Assembly: GCA_017536105.1 (NCBI GenBank)
Contig: JAFXRZ010000004.1
Location: 1-58,295, forward strand
Reading direction: 5' to 3'
Source of the DNA: Ruminococcus sp.
Lineage (GTDB): Bacteria; Bacillota_A; Clostridia; Oscillospirales; Ruminococcaceae
DNA: 58,295 nt
The position numbers and the translations under genes were made by a program. Under the pieces are notes generated by a model that saw nothing but the letters and a program-made list of their open reading frames with translations, was not told the origin of the DNA and did no database searches. Within the stretch, counting starts at the first letter, position 1, and each line of letters opens with the position of its first letter. Positions 24,724 through 33,039 of this stretch are shown in pieces.

Positions 24724-25593
24724 ATGAGTTCATTTCTGCACGCCGAAAAGCTCTGCTTTTCATATATAAACGACATCGAAGAACCGCCCGTCCGCAACGA
24801 GGTGCTGAAGAACATCGACCTGGACATACAGAAGGGCGAGTTCGTTGCTGTGCTGGGTCATAACGGCTCGGGAAAATCCACCCTGGCGAAGTGCTTCAAC
24901 GCCATAAATCTGCCCGAAAGCGGCAAGGTAACGGTTGACGGCATGGACACCGCCGACGACGACAATCTGCTGACCATAAGGCAGCGCGTGGGCATGGTGT
25001 TCCAGAACCCCGACAACCAGATCGTCGCAACGATAGTTGAGGAGGACGTGGCCTTTGCTCTGGAAAACATGGGTGTGGAGCCGAAAGAGATCCGCCGCAG
25101 GGTGGACGAAGCCCTGAAGACTGTGGGTATGTACGAATACAGGATGCACGCACCCCACAAGCTCTCCGGCGGCCAGAAGCAGAGAGTGGCTATTGCAGGC
25201 ATCATCGCTATGAGGCCCGACTGCATCCTGCTTGACGAGCCCACGGCCATGCTGGACCCCAAGGGACGGCAGGAGGTCATGAGCACGATAAAGCAGCTGA
25301 ACCGGGAGCAGGGAGTGACCATCGTCCTCATCACCCACTACATGGAAGAAGCCGCCCAGGCAGACAGGATCGTGGTCATCGACGGCGGAGAGATCGTCCT
25401 TGACAACGAGCCGAAGAAGGTATTCTCGGAAGTTGAGACCATGAAGAATCTTGGCCTTGACGTGCCGCAGGTGACGGAGCTTGTATGGGAATTAAAGAAG
25501 TCAGGCTATCCGCTCTCGACGGAGATAATAACGGAAGATGAGTGTGTAGAGGCTCTGGCAGAACTGATGAGTCGCAGCGGCGACAGCGCTTGA
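24724..25593 (+). CDS. ecfA1: Energy-coupling factor ATPase (EcfA1-like), orphan
   Basis: The 289-residue ATPase should power an ECF vitamin/metal importer together with EcfA2, EcfT and an S component. Walker A is GHNGSGKST (45-53), Q-loop FQNPDNQI (93-100), signature LSGGQ (147-151), Walker B ILLDEP (168-173), and switch His in LITHYMEE. In most Firmicutes ecfA2 and ecfT follow directly, but here the gene runs into repeats. Its last residues (MSRSGDSA) come from the repeat block GCAGCGGCGACAGCGCTTGA, which provides the stop. The partner genes are not in this window. Confidence 0.9.
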   Translation: MSSFLHAEKLCFSYINDIEEPPVRNEVLKNIDLDIQKGEFVAVLGHNGSGKSTLAKCFNAINLPESGKVTVDGMDTADDDNLLTIRQRVGMVFQNPDNQIVATIVEEDVAFALENMGVEPKEIRRRVDEALKTVGMYEYRMHAPHKLSGGQKQRVAIAGIIAMRPDCILLDEPTAMLDPKGRQEVMSTIKQLNREQGVTIVLITHYMEEAAQADRIVVIDGGEIVLDNEPKKVFSEVETMKNLGLDVPQVTELVWELKKSGYPLSTEIITEDECVEALAELMSRSGDSA

Positions 25594-26035
25594 CGCGGTC
25601 GGTGCCCCGACGGGTCTTGACACGTGACGCAAGCTGCGCATGCTTACTTTGAGCGAGAGGGCAAGTTTCCCACGCGAAGACAGCATCTCATTTGGCTGTG
25701 GCTTTTTTATGTACTCCCTCAGTCACCTTCGGTGACAGCTCCCTCTGGGAGGGAGCCTTTTTTCGCTGCTAAAACAGAAGTAAAAGGTTTGTGTCCGAAG
25801 GGGTTTGGGGGCATCTTTGCCATCAAAATAGAGATGTGTGTCCGAAGGGGTTTGGGGGCGATCGGAAAGCCCCCAACAGAGCGTGATTCAACGTATCGTT
25901 CAGCAGAACGTTTCGAGCGTGGCGTCAGCCGAGACAGAGGGGTTCTGCGGTGGGGGCAAGCCCCCACCCTACAGTTGTGCGCTAAGGCACGGAAAAGTCG
26001 CTGACGAGCTCGCAGACTTATTGTCTGTTTCCTGC
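25575..26035. repeat. Repeat-packed gap after ecfA1
   Basis: Blocks in order: GCGACAGCGCTTGACGCGG, GTCGGTGCCCCGACGGGTCT, CACGTGACGCAAGCTGCGCA, CCCACGCGAAGACAGCATC, and TACTCCCTCAGTCACCTTCG with its GGGAGGGAGCC partner. Two CCGAAGGGGTTTGGGGGC starts follow (25793 and 25840), then a single REP-like hairpin. Most of this is repeated at 27585-27860. No gene is supported. Confidence 0.75.
25948..25972 (-). repeat. Single REP-like hairpin
   Basis: GCGGTGGGGGCAAGC followed by CCCCACCCTAC is one arm of the REPIN-like element, without its partner. Confidence 0.7.
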
Positions 26036-26058
26036 TTCATCTGACTTACAACTTTAAA

Positions 26059-26100
26059 ACGGCATCGCATAGTGGGTTCACCCGAGCTTTGCGATGCCGT
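26059..26100. terminator. Hairpin, probable bidirectional terminator
   Basis: ACGGCATCGCA (26059-26069) is perfectly complementary to TGCGATGCCGT (26090-26100). Followed by TTATATTG on the plus strand and TTTTAAAG on the minus strand. It could end the leftward M20 peptidase transcript. Confidence 0.55.
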
Positions 26101-26164
26101 TTATATTGTGCTGTTTTATTACGTTGAGCGATGCCGTTAGTCGGAACTGCGTTCCGATCGAGAC

Positions 26165-26285
26165 TCTGTCTAATTTCTTCAGCTGAAGAAATTGAGCTCT
26201 GCAAGGGCTCTGCCCTTGACCCGCAAGCCTTTTTGAGGAAAAGGCTTGACCGAAAACCTTTTTAATGCGCTACGCGGTTGGTTTG
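26165..26285 (+). repeat. Repeat family 3 (AATTTCTTC / AATGCGC type), copy 1
   Basis: AATTTCTTCAGCTGAAGAAATT, a CGCAAGCC-TTTTTGAGGAAAAGGCTTG hairpin and AATGCGCTACGCG follow one another. The same series, inverted, is at 31885-31975. The edge supplies the TAG stop of the M20 peptidase gene on the opposite strand. Confidence 0.7.
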
Positions 26286-27553
26286 CCGTTACACAGTTCT
26301 ATTATCCCATGGGCGTACATCAGGAATATATCCCTGAATGTGCTCAGCTCGATGTGCTCGTCAGCTCCGTGCATATTGTTCTGCTCCCACGGGTATTCCG
26401 CCCCGAATGCCACTCCGCCTTCCGTCTTGTGGACGTAGGTGATACCGCCCTCGGAGATGCACTCTCCTTTCTCGCCGCGGACTTTCTCATACACCTTCAG
26501 CAGCCCCTGCACCAGCCTGCTCTCCTCCGGCACGTAATGGGGCTCCATTCCCTCGCAGCTGTCGATCTCGAACCCTGCGTTCTCAAGCTGCTCTCTGATG
26601 ATGCCGCTGATCTCGGCGTAGCTGCGGTCTATGGGGAAGCGGATGTCTATCCCTCCGCAGAGCCGTCCGCCTTCGGTCTTCAGTATGGTCAGGGCGCAGG
26701 TCATCTCGCCGGAGACCTTATCCGAGAAGCCCAGCCCTGCGCTTTTTCCGCTGCACTCGCCGTGGGGGAACAGCCTTTTCAGGGCTTTGAGGCAGGCGTT
26801 TTCTCCCTCGTACTGCGAGAGGAATTTGGTTATTGCGTTGTCGCCGTTTTCGGGTCTTGAGCCGTGTGCCGCCTTGCCGGAAAAGGTCTTATCTCCCGCG
26901 AGGCACTTATCGGGTATGGCGTTAAGGACGCTGCCGCCGTTTATCGTCAGCTCGTCGAAGGGTGCGGAGAAGGTGAGGTGGACAAGGCCTTTTTCGCAGT
27001 TGAGGACGGGGAAAGAGCCGTCGGGGGTGATGACCATTTCGGGGAAGGGCTCGCGTTCCGCATAGTAAACGATGTCCTCGCAGCCTCTTTCCTCGTTGCC
27101 GCCGACCACGAAGCGGAAGCTGTTTTCCAGGGTCACGCCCAGCTCTTTGAGGCACTTCACGGCATAGAGCACGGCGACTGCGGGCCCCTTATCGTCGATA
27201 GTTCCGCGGCCGTAGATCCTGCTGCCGGAGACCGTTGCGCGGAAGGGCGGAAAGCTCCATTCCTCGGCATTTGCAGGCACAACGTCGGCATGGCAGAGCA
27301 CGGCCAGGACAGGCACCTCCTCCGCCCAGTCCATAGCCACGACGTAGTTGTCGATATTGCGTGTATGCAGGCCTATTTTCTGTCCAAATTTTTGTACCCA
27401 TTCCAAGGCCTGCGCAGAGCCCTCCCCGAACGGCAGCCCTATCTCCGGCTTCGGCTCATGGAACCAGCTCTCAATGGAGCAAAGCTCATCGAGGCTCCGC
27501 AGCATCTCGCTCTCATGCTCATCGTAATATTTCTCGATCTCTTTTTCTAACAA
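26270..27553 (-). CDS. M20-family metallodipeptidase (PepV-like)
   Basis: The likely start is TTG at 27553, because AAAGGAG lies 8 bp upstream, whereas the ATG at 27562 touches that site. The enzyme (427 residues) shows the dinuclear zinc ligands of the M20/Sapep dipeptidases: CHADVV (His), GRGTIDDKGP (bridging Asp), NEERGCED (catalytic and metal Glu), TPDGSFP (Asp) and C-terminal NNMHGADEHI (His). An insert domain for dimer/substrate contact lies in between. It should cleave cytosolic dipeptides. The stop codon is read from repeat family 3. No neighbour suggests a pathway. Confidence 0.9.
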   Translation of the reverse strand: MLEKEIEKYYDEHESEMLRSLDELCSIESWFHEPKPEIGLPFGEGSAQALEWVQKFGQKIGLHTRNIDNYVVAMDWAEEVPVLAVLCHADVVPANAEEWSFPPFRATVSGSRIYGRGTIDDKGPAVAVLYAVKCLKELGVTLENSFRFVVGGNEERGCEDIVYYAEREPFPEMVITPDGSFPVLNCEKGLVHLTFSAPFDELTINGGSVLNAIPDKCLAGDKTFSGKAAHGSRPENGDNAITKFLSQYEGENACLKALKRLFPHGECSGKSAGLGFSDKVSGEMTCALTILKTEGGRLCGGIDIRFPIDRSYAEISGIIREQLENAGFEIDSCEGMEPHYVPEESRLVQGLLKVYEKVRGEKGECISEGGITYVHKTEGGVAFGAEYPWEQNNMHGADEHIELSTFRDIFLMYAHGIIELCNGKPTA

Positions 27554-27584
27554 AACGACCATCTCCTTTTTTTCTTTTGACGCG

Positions 27585-27860
27585 TTTTTTTCTTGACGCG
27601 AGACGCAAGCTTCGCATGCTTACCCTTGGGCAGGAGGGTATATTTCCCACGTGAAGACAGCATCTCATTTGGCTGTGGCTTTTTTATGTACTCCCTCAGT
27701 CACCTTCTGTGACAGCTCCCTCTGGGAAGGAGCCTTTTTTCGCTGCTAAAACAGAAGTAAAAAGTTTGTACCCGAAGGGGTTTGGGGGCGATCGGAAAGC
27801 CCCCAACAGAGCGTGCTTCAACGTAGCGTTCAGCAGAACGTTTCGAGCGTGGCACAACAA
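27585..27860. repeat. Repeat-packed gap, left part
   Basis: A second copy of the block series at 25575-25920, most blocks matching closely: CGAGACGCAAGC, CCCACGTGAAGACAGCATC, TACTCCCTCAGTCACCTTC, TCGCTGCTAAAACAGAAGTA, the CCGAAGGGG hairpin block (27771-27815), and CGTTCAGCAGAACGTTTCG. No gene is supported. Confidence 0.75.
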
Positions 27861-27861
27861 A

Positions 27862-28020
27862 CTTTGCCTTTCTGCGCAAAACCCAAGCCCTATTCTTGTG
27901 CAACAATATGATTTATCTTTTAGCAAATTCATAAACCTCGATTTGTTGCATACAAACGTGCAACAAAACAGCCTTTTTCGCGTATTAGTAGAAGGGGTTT
28001 ATCTTATACGACCCGTAGGG
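27862..28020 (+). repeat. Duplicated 159-bp element, copy 2, with alternative hairpins
   Basis: Near-identical to 15509-15667. The 5' pairing arm differs by one base (GTGCAACAA for ATGCAACAA), turning an A-T pair into a G-T wobble; the second hairpin arms are unchanged. Confidence 0.75.
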
Positions 28021-28102
28021 TGGGGGCTTGCCCCCACCGCAACAAATTGCCCAGCCTCAATCGAGCGTGAGGGAACACGGTGGAGGCAAGCCTCCACCCT
28101 AC
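28015..28102 (+). repeat. REPIN-like 88-bp element, copy b
   Basis: Inverted arms GTAGGGTGGGGGCTTGC and GCAAGCCTCCACCCTAC, inner TCAATCGAGCGTGAGG. It directly abuts the 159-bp element, as copy a does at 15662. Confidence 0.8.
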
Positions 28103-28139
28103 GGGTTTACAAACGGCGAAGATACAGCTTAGCATAGAA

Positions 28140-28398
28140 CAATATGAAATAGAAATCTTTGATGCTTGAAGTCTGTTTCTTTGCTTTTGATCTTCAATAT
28201 TAATGCTTTGATCTTAAAGCAAGAATATTAAAGTGATATTTTCATTGATTTTATATTTATTGATAATATCATTGATAATATAAAGTGATAATATCATGAT
28301 ATTATAGAAAAGAAAGAAAAGAAATGATAATATAATTCTTTGATATTATTTGATATTATCATGATATTATCAGGAGAATTGAAGCTTGAAAATTGAAT
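28140..28398. other. Very AT-rich patch with an array of 11-bp palindromic units
   Basis: Between 28261 and 28372 there are about eight copies of TGATAWTATCA or one- to two-base variants, in both orientations (for example 28261, 28286, 28297, 28351, 28362). An 18-bp perfect palindrome ATAATATCATGATATTAT lies at 28288-28305. The patch is far lower in GC than its surroundings. No gene is supported. Confidence 0.7.
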
Positions 28399-28486
28399 GT
28401 AGGGCGGGGGCTTGCTCCCGCCGCAATATACCGACCAGCCTCAATCGAGCGTGAGGACACACGGCAGGAGCAAGCCCCTGCCCTAC
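28399..28486 (+). repeat. REPIN-like 88-bp element, copy c
   Basis: Inverted arms GTAGGGCGGGGGCTTGC and GCAAGCCCCTGCCCTAC, inner TCAATCGAGCGTGAGG. Arm stems differ from copies a and b by paired changes. Confidence 0.8.
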
Positions 28487-28946
28487 GATCATTCCACGCA
28501 CGAAGCTGTGTGCGTAACTTAACATAGATGCACGCTCTTCTCGGGGGCTTTCCGATCGGTCGGTGCCCCGACGGGGCTTGACGCGTCACGCAAGCAGAGC
28601 TTGCTTACATCGAGCGTTAGGAAAGATATCCCACGCGAGCAAAGCCTTGTGGGAGTTAGATCACGCTTAAAACTGTGTGTAATACTAAAAATCGCAGCAC
28701 GCTCTTCTCGGGGGCTTTCCGATCGCCCCCGAATCCCTTCGGATACAAACCTTTTCCTTCTGATTTAAGCTGCAAAAAAAGCCATAGCCGAGTGATATAT
28801 CCTCTTCGCGTGGGAAATATTCCCTTTTTCTCTATGTAAGCATGCGAAGCTTGCGTCACGCGTCAAGAAAAAACTCCCTTATGAGGGAGGCCTGGCAAAA
28901 GTTGCCTCTTCTCCTATTAAAAGCTGGTGGGTGTACTAAAAAAAGC
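28487..28946. repeat. Repeat-packed gap, right part
   Basis: Two reverse copies of the CGGGGGCTTTCCGATCG block (about 28532 and 28700), GTCGGTGCCCCGACGGGGCT, CGCGTCACGCAAGCAGAGC, an inverted CATGCGAAGCTTGCGTCACG block, AACTCCCTTATGAGGGAGG, and a family 2 end (GCTGGTGGGTGTACTAAAAA). The last supplies the stop of the next gene. No gene is supported. Confidence 0.75.
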
Positions 28947-29792
28947 TGTTGAGCCGCAGGGGAGGGGCATCTTTGCATTCTCTACCGGCAGGCCTATCTC
29001 GTCGGCGCTTACTTCTCCGCCGAACTTCGGCGTCAGCACTTCGCTCAGAATATACGCCATCACCGACGGCGAAAGCCCCGTTGTATAGCTGTTGAGCAGG
29101 AAAAACAGCGGCTTCTCGCTCAGCACGTCGGCGCAGGTCTTCACCAGCTCGTAGATGCTGTCCTCCAGCTTCCAGACCTCTCCGCCCGGCCCTCTGCCGT
29201 AGCTCGGAGGGTCCATTACCACAGCGTCGTAGAGGTTCCCGCGTCTTATCTCACGCTTGACGAACTTCTCGCAGTCGTCCACGAGCCAGCGGATAGGCTT
29301 ATCCGAAAGCCCCGAGGCTGCGGCGTTATCCCTTGCCCACTGCACCATGCCCTTGGAGGCATCAACGTGGGACACCTGTGCTCCTGCTGCGGCACAGGCG
29401 AGGGTAGCTCCGCCGGTATAGGCGAAGAGGTTCAGCACCTTTATCGGTCTGCCTGCCCCGCGTATCATCTGCTGCATAAGATCCCAGTTCACTGCCTGCT
29501 CGGGGAAGAGGCCGGTATGCTTGAAGCCTGTGGGTCTGATGATGAAGCGCAGCTCGTTATAGCTGACAGTCCAGCTTTCGGGCAGGCGCTTGCGGTACTC
29601 CCACTCGCCGCCGCCTTTTGCCGAGCGGTGATAGACTGCGTCGGCTTTTTCCCAGAGGTCGGTCTTATGCTCGGTCTTCCAGATTATCTGGGGGTCGGGT
29701 CTGACAAGCAGCTTTCCTGCCCAGCTCTCCAGCTTGTCGCCGTCAGACGTGTCCAATATTTTGTACTCTTTCCAGTTGTCGGCTATCCTCAT
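28917..29792 (-). CDS. Class I SAM-dependent rRNA-type methyltransferase
   Basis: The ATG at 29792 lies 8 bp from AAGGA. The 291-residue protein shows a SAM-binding Rossmann core (VLNLFAYTGGATLACAAAGA, then HVDASKGM) and the catalytic motif DPPSYGRG, as in the RlmI/RlmK-like COG1092 family of rRNA cytosine/guanine methyltransferases; the PUA domain of RlmI is absent, as in many Firmicute members. The exact target base is unknown. The last residues (STPTSF) are read from a repeat family 2 end, so the native C-terminus seems to have been swapped by the insertion. A Nudix gene lies 20 bp upstream. Confidence 0.85.
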   Translation of the reverse strand: MRIADNWKEYKILDTSDGDKLESWAGKLLVRPDPQIIWKTEHKTDLWEKADAVYHRSAKGGGEWEYRKRLPESWTVSYNELRFIIRPTGFKHTGLFPEQAVNWDLMQQMIRGAGRPIKVLNLFAYTGGATLACAAAGAQVSHVDASKGMVQWARDNAAASGLSDKPIRWLVDDCEKFVKREIRRGNLYDAVVMDPPSYGRGPGGEVWKLEDSIYELVKTCADVLSEKPLFFLLNSYTTGLSPSVMAYILSEVLTPKFGGEVSADEIGLPVENAKMPLPCGSTAFFSTPTSF

Positions 29793-29812
29793 CTTTATCA
29801 TCCTTCAGCAAT

Positions 29813-30304
29813 TCACATTTCTTCCAGAACGTCCCGGATAAGCTCCCCGATGATGCTTCCCTCTCTTACTGCCGCTTCGGCTTCATCCGCTTTGAACCAC
29901 TTTGCGGCATCCACTTCTCCCGAGAGCTTCATCTCTTTTTTGATGACGTTCACCCGGAAGCCCAGCATCAGCATATCCTTCTTCGGGTAGGGGTAAGTTT
30001 TTATGAGCTCCACGGATACGGGCTCGATGCCTATTTCCTCGGCGGTCTCTCTTGCGGCAGCTTCCTCGGCGCTTTCACCGGGCTTGATATAGCCTGCGAT
30101 GCCGACGTATGTACCGCAGTTGACATAGCTCTGCTTGATGAGGGCTATCTCATCCTGCTCGTTGACTACAACGCAGAGCACGCACGCCGAAAACACGTCA
30201 AACAGCGGCTTTCCGCACTTTTCGCAATAGGGCATAAGTCCCTCGTCGCCTATCTCTCTTTCCGCAGCTTTCGAGCCGCAGTCGGGGCAATACTTAAATC
30301 TCAT
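29813..30304 (-). CDS. Nudix hydrolase with N-terminal zinc ribbon
   Basis: The 163-residue protein has a zinc ribbon (Cys6, Cys9, Cys27, Cys30) followed by a Nudix fold. The Nudix box fits exactly: Gly71, Glu77, Arg85-Glu86, Glu89-Glu90, Gly92. The ribbon-plus-Nudix layout is that of NudC-like NADH pyrophosphatases/decapping enzymes, but it is shorter and lacks a visible SQPWPFPxS motif, so the substrate is open. It starts 9 bp after the GlmM-like gene. Confidence 0.88.
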   Translation of the reverse strand: MRFKYCPDCGSKAAEREIGDEGLMPYCEKCGKPLFDVFSACVLCVVVNEQDEIALIKQSYVNCGTYVGIAGYIKPGESAEEAAARETAEEIGIEPVSVELIKTYPYPKKDMLMLGFRVNVIKKEMKLSGEVDAAKWFKADEAEAAVREGSIIGELIRDVLEEM

Positions 30305-30313
30305 AGCTTTTCC

Positions 30314-31765
30314 TCATATATCCATATCTGCGCCTGCCTTGAGTTCCGGCAGCACGGACAGGGGATTTTCCACCTCGTCCATAAGCTCGCGCAGCATCTT
30401 TTCTTTCTCGAGTTCAAGGGGTGTTTTAGTGTTCATAACTTCATAGAGCTTCTTTGCTATCCTCTGTGCATAGTCGATGATAAGGCCTGTTTTCCTGCCT
30501 TCCACCATGACCCGAACAACGGCTTCGGTACCGCTTTCCCTAACGATTATCCTGCCGTCGGAGCCCAGCTTTTTCTTGCAGTCGGAGACAAGGGCTCGCA
30601 GCTCGTCATTCTCTGCCCAGACGCCTCTTCTGCCCTTGGGGATATCCACGTTCAGCTCTATCTGCGGGTAGGTGTTGAGCATCCCTGCAAGAACGCTGAG
30701 GGGCCTTCTGGTCTTCCTGATTATCTCCAGCAGGCGGATGCCCGTAAGTATGCCGTCGCCGCATTTTTCATCGTCAAGGAAAATGATATGCCCGTTGCGT
30801 TCGCCGCCCAGATTATAGCCGAACTGCATCATCTTTTCAAGCACAGCCCCCGAGCCGACAGCTGTATTCATCAGATCGATGCCCTCCTTTTCGGCAAAGT
30901 CCGATAGCCCGAGATTGCTCATTACTGTAGCCACGCAGGTGTTGTGCCTGAGCCTTCCCTGCACTTTCAGAAACTTCGAGAATATGGCAAGCATCTTGTC
31001 GCCGTCCACCACATTCCCCTGCTCGTCAACAGCGATGCACTTGCTGCAGTCGCCGTCGAAGGCAAGGCCGATATCGCATCTTCTTTTCACCACGGTCTCG
31101 CAGAGCCATTCGGGATTCATGCTGCCGCAGCCCATATTTATATTCGTGCCGTCGGGCTCGTTGCCGATGACGATGCACATAGCCCCAAGCCCCTCAAAGA
31201 CCCTTTTGGCGTACCTTGAAGCCGAGCCGTTGGCACAGTCGAGAGCCACTTTCAGCCCGTGCAGGTCGCAGCCTGCCAGCTTTATCATGCCGCGGATGTA
31301 GTCCCACTCGGCGTTCTCCTCGTAGTTGATGCGTCCGAAGGCAGGACAGGGCTCCTGCTCCCTGGCGTTCACAAGCTCCTCGATCTTTCTCTCCTCGTTG
31401 CCGCTTATCCTGTAGCCCTGGGAGCCGAAGAGCTTTATGCCGTTATACTCGGCCCCGGAATGGGAAGCGGTTATCATAAAGCCTGCGTCTGCACCGTATC
31501 TCTGCACCAGCATGGAGACAGCCTGAGTCGGGACAACACCCAGGATATGGGCATCACAGCCGCCGGAGCAGATGCCTGCGCACAGCGCCGACTCGAAGAC
31601 GTCGGAGGAGGCTCTTGTGTCCTTGCCTATAAGTATCTTAGCGGGACGGCTGCCGTTCTGCGAACAGACGACGGCTGCTGCCCTGCCTATTTTCATAACA
31701 GTTTCGCAATCAAGCTCGCTGCCGACAGCACCTCTGACGCCGTCGGTACCAAACATTCCGCTCAT
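30314..31765 (-). CDS. glmM: Phosphoglucosamine mutase-like protein with altered metal loop
   Basis: ATG at 31765 follows GAGGG by 5 bp. The 483-residue protein begins MSGMFGTDGVRG, a GlmM hallmark, and ends its core with RESGTEAVVRVMVEG. GlmM turns glucosamine-6-P into glucosamine-1-P for wall precursor synthesis. Two catalytic loops are unusual: the phosphoserine loop is TASHSGAEYNGIK (Ser101) rather than SASHNP, and the metal loop is DGDCSK (237-242) instead of DGDADR, so the third Asp is Ser. About 30 charged residues extend past the usual end. It may be the only GlmM or a divergent paralogue; this window cannot tell. Confidence 0.85.
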   Translation of the reverse strand: MSGMFGTDGVRGAVGSELDCETVMKIGRAAAVVCSQNGSRPAKILIGKDTRASSDVFESALCAGICSGGCDAHILGVVPTQAVSMLVQRYGADAGFMITASHSGAEYNGIKLFGSQGYRISGNEERKIEELVNAREQEPCPAFGRINYEENAEWDYIRGMIKLAGCDLHGLKVALDCANGSASRYAKRVFEGLGAMCIVIGNEPDGTNINMGCGSMNPEWLCETVVKRRCDIGLAFDGDCSKCIAVDEQGNVVDGDKMLAIFSKFLKVQGRLRHNTCVATVMSNLGLSDFAEKEGIDLMNTAVGSGAVLEKMMQFGYNLGGERNGHIIFLDDEKCGDGILTGIRLLEIIRKTRRPLSVLAGMLNTYPQIELNVDIPKGRRGVWAENDELRALVSDCKKKLGSDGRIIVRESGTEAVVRVMVEGRKTGLIIDYAQRIAKKLYEVMNTKTPLELEKEKMLRELMDEVENPLSVLPELKAGADMDI

Positions 31766-31833
31766 AAGATCCCTCACTTTTTCAGATAACGCCCAGCCCG
31801 CGCAGGGAATATCGCACAGGCTTATGCTATATT

Positions 31834-31862
31834 ATTATAGCATATCCTTGCTAATAAATCAA
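31834..31862 (-). promoter_or_regulatory. Promoter of the glmM/Nudix/methyltransferase unit
   Basis: On the minus strand TTGATT (31862-31857), 17 bp, extended -10 TATGCTATAAT (to 31834). Confidence 0.8.
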
Positions 31863-31884
31863 CTCTTTTGAATTATTAGAGGGC

Positions 31885-31975
31885 ATAAACGCGCAGCGCA
31901 TTAAAGTTTAGGATCAAGCCCTTTTTAAAGGGCTTGCGGATTCCATTTCTTCTGCCGAAGAAATTGGGCAGAGCC
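31885..31975 (-). repeat. Repeat family 3, copy 2
   Basis: Reverse of 26165-26285: AATTTCTTCGGCAGAAGAAAT, AAGCCCTTT-AAAAAGGGCTT hairpin, and AATGCGCTGCGCG. Confidence 0.7.
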
Positions 31976-32184
31976 TTTGGTCGCCGACCGAAGTCGGCGA
32001 AACACCCACACAACGTGCGCTCCGAAAAGGGTGAATTCAAAAAGCGTCCGGTGGACGGTTTTTGAAGAGGGGAAGCCCTGCAAGAGAGGGCTTCCCCTTG
32101 CCCGGGTAAACATCAAAGCCCCCTGTGCACGACAGTGCACACGGTATTTGTCTTGCCAAACGAAAAAGCGTAAAGCAAAGATAT
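31976..32184. other. Intergenic stretch with inverted repeats, no gene
   Basis: It contains GGAAGCCCTGC paired with an AGGGCTTCCCC arm (32072-32100) and GTGCACGACAGTGCAC (about 32132). Nothing coding is supported. Confidence 0.5.
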
Positions 32185-32475
32185 CCTCCTGTTTTTCATT
32201 CGAGGCTATTCCCGGGCTTGCTTTCGAGGGGGAGAACCAAAAGGAAGACCATGCCCCACAAAAAATCCCAAAAATAGGGCGAACCCTGTTCTCCCTTTAG
32301 GTTCTCCCCCTCGAGCTCCCCCTCTCCGATGACAATTCCGATAGGATTGTCTATTAACCCTCTCAGGTTCGCCCTATTTTTTCGCCCCTCCGGCTTTCAG
32401 TTGTGATATAAACTACCTTGGCGAAGCCTCCCCCGGGGGAGGCGGTTTCAATTGTGAAAGAGACAGGCTTTTTTG
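32185..32475 (+). repeat. Duplicated element with two interleaved inverted repeats, copy 2
   Basis: P1 at 32224-32238 pairs perfectly with P1' at 32300-32314 (15 bp); P2 at 32270-32285 pairs with P2' at 32366-32381 (16 bp). The loop before P2' is about 25 bp longer than in copy 1 and carries its own hairpin (GACAAT...ATTGTC), yet both pairings are kept. It ends with the same GCCTCCCCCGGGGGAGGC palindrome. Confidence 0.8.
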
Positions 32476-32525
32476 TCCTTCAATCATAGCTTTACTCCCC
32501 CTATCAAAGATCCATCGAAAGGCAA

Positions 32526-32557
32526 AAGAAAAAGCACCATCGCTATTGATGGTGCTT
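32526..32557 (-). terminator. Terminator of the HU/DUF6465 unit
   Basis: On the minus strand AGCACCATC-AATAGC-GATGGTGCT followed by TTTTCTTTT. Confidence 0.88.
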
Positions 32558-32596
32558 CGTTTGTTACGAAAATGATACTTCTACTTCAAAGAAGGA

Positions 32597-32998
32597 TCAG
32601 AGGTCAACCTTACCGTCAACCTTGCCGTTTACAACATAGTAAGCAGCGTTGTCCTCGGGCTTGATGTAAACCTTAACGTTTCTTACAACGCCCTTGTTGT
32701 TAGCCTTGAAATCAGCCTTTACAGAAGCAACGATAGCCTCAACGTCCAGCTGCTTGTCGTTGAACTCAACGAAAACAACTTCCTTCTTAACTGCCTCAGC
32801 CTTGTCAGCGACCTTCTTAACGGTCTTCTTAGCAGCGGTAGTAGTCTTCTTAGCTGCAGCGGCACCGGTCTTCTTTACTGCCTTTGTGCCAGCCTTAGCT
32901 GCCTTCTTAACTGTTTCCTTTGCTGCTGTTGCATCAGCCTTAACGGTCTCTGCAACCTTCTCTGCTGTCTCCTTGACAGCTGCCTTCTTATCTGCCAT
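32597..32998 (-). CDS. Lys/Ala-rich DUF6465-like protein, histone H1-like N-terminus
   Basis: ATG at 32998 is 9 bp from GGAG and is preferred to the ATG at 33004. The 133-residue protein has a long Lys/Ala/Thr-rich helical tail (about 1-72, repeats such as AAKKTVKK and TVKKAAKA), like bacterial H1-type DNA-condensing proteins. A ~60-residue C-terminal domain follows (VEFNDKQLDVEAIVASVKADFK, then VKVYIKPEDNAAYYVVN) that resembles DUF6465. It lies 41 bp after the HU gene and shares its promoter, supporting a nucleoid role, though DNA binding is inferred from composition. Confidence 0.85.
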   Translation of the reverse strand: MADKKAAVKETAEKVAETVKADATAAKETVKKAAKAGTKAVKKTGAAAAKKTTTAAKKTVKKVADKAEAVKKEVVFVEFNDKQLDVEAIVASVKADFKANNKGVVRNVKVYIKPEDNAAYYVVNGKVDGKVDL

Positions 32999-33039
32999 GA
33001 TCATATTCTCCTTTCAAATACTTTCCTGTTCTATCGGGA

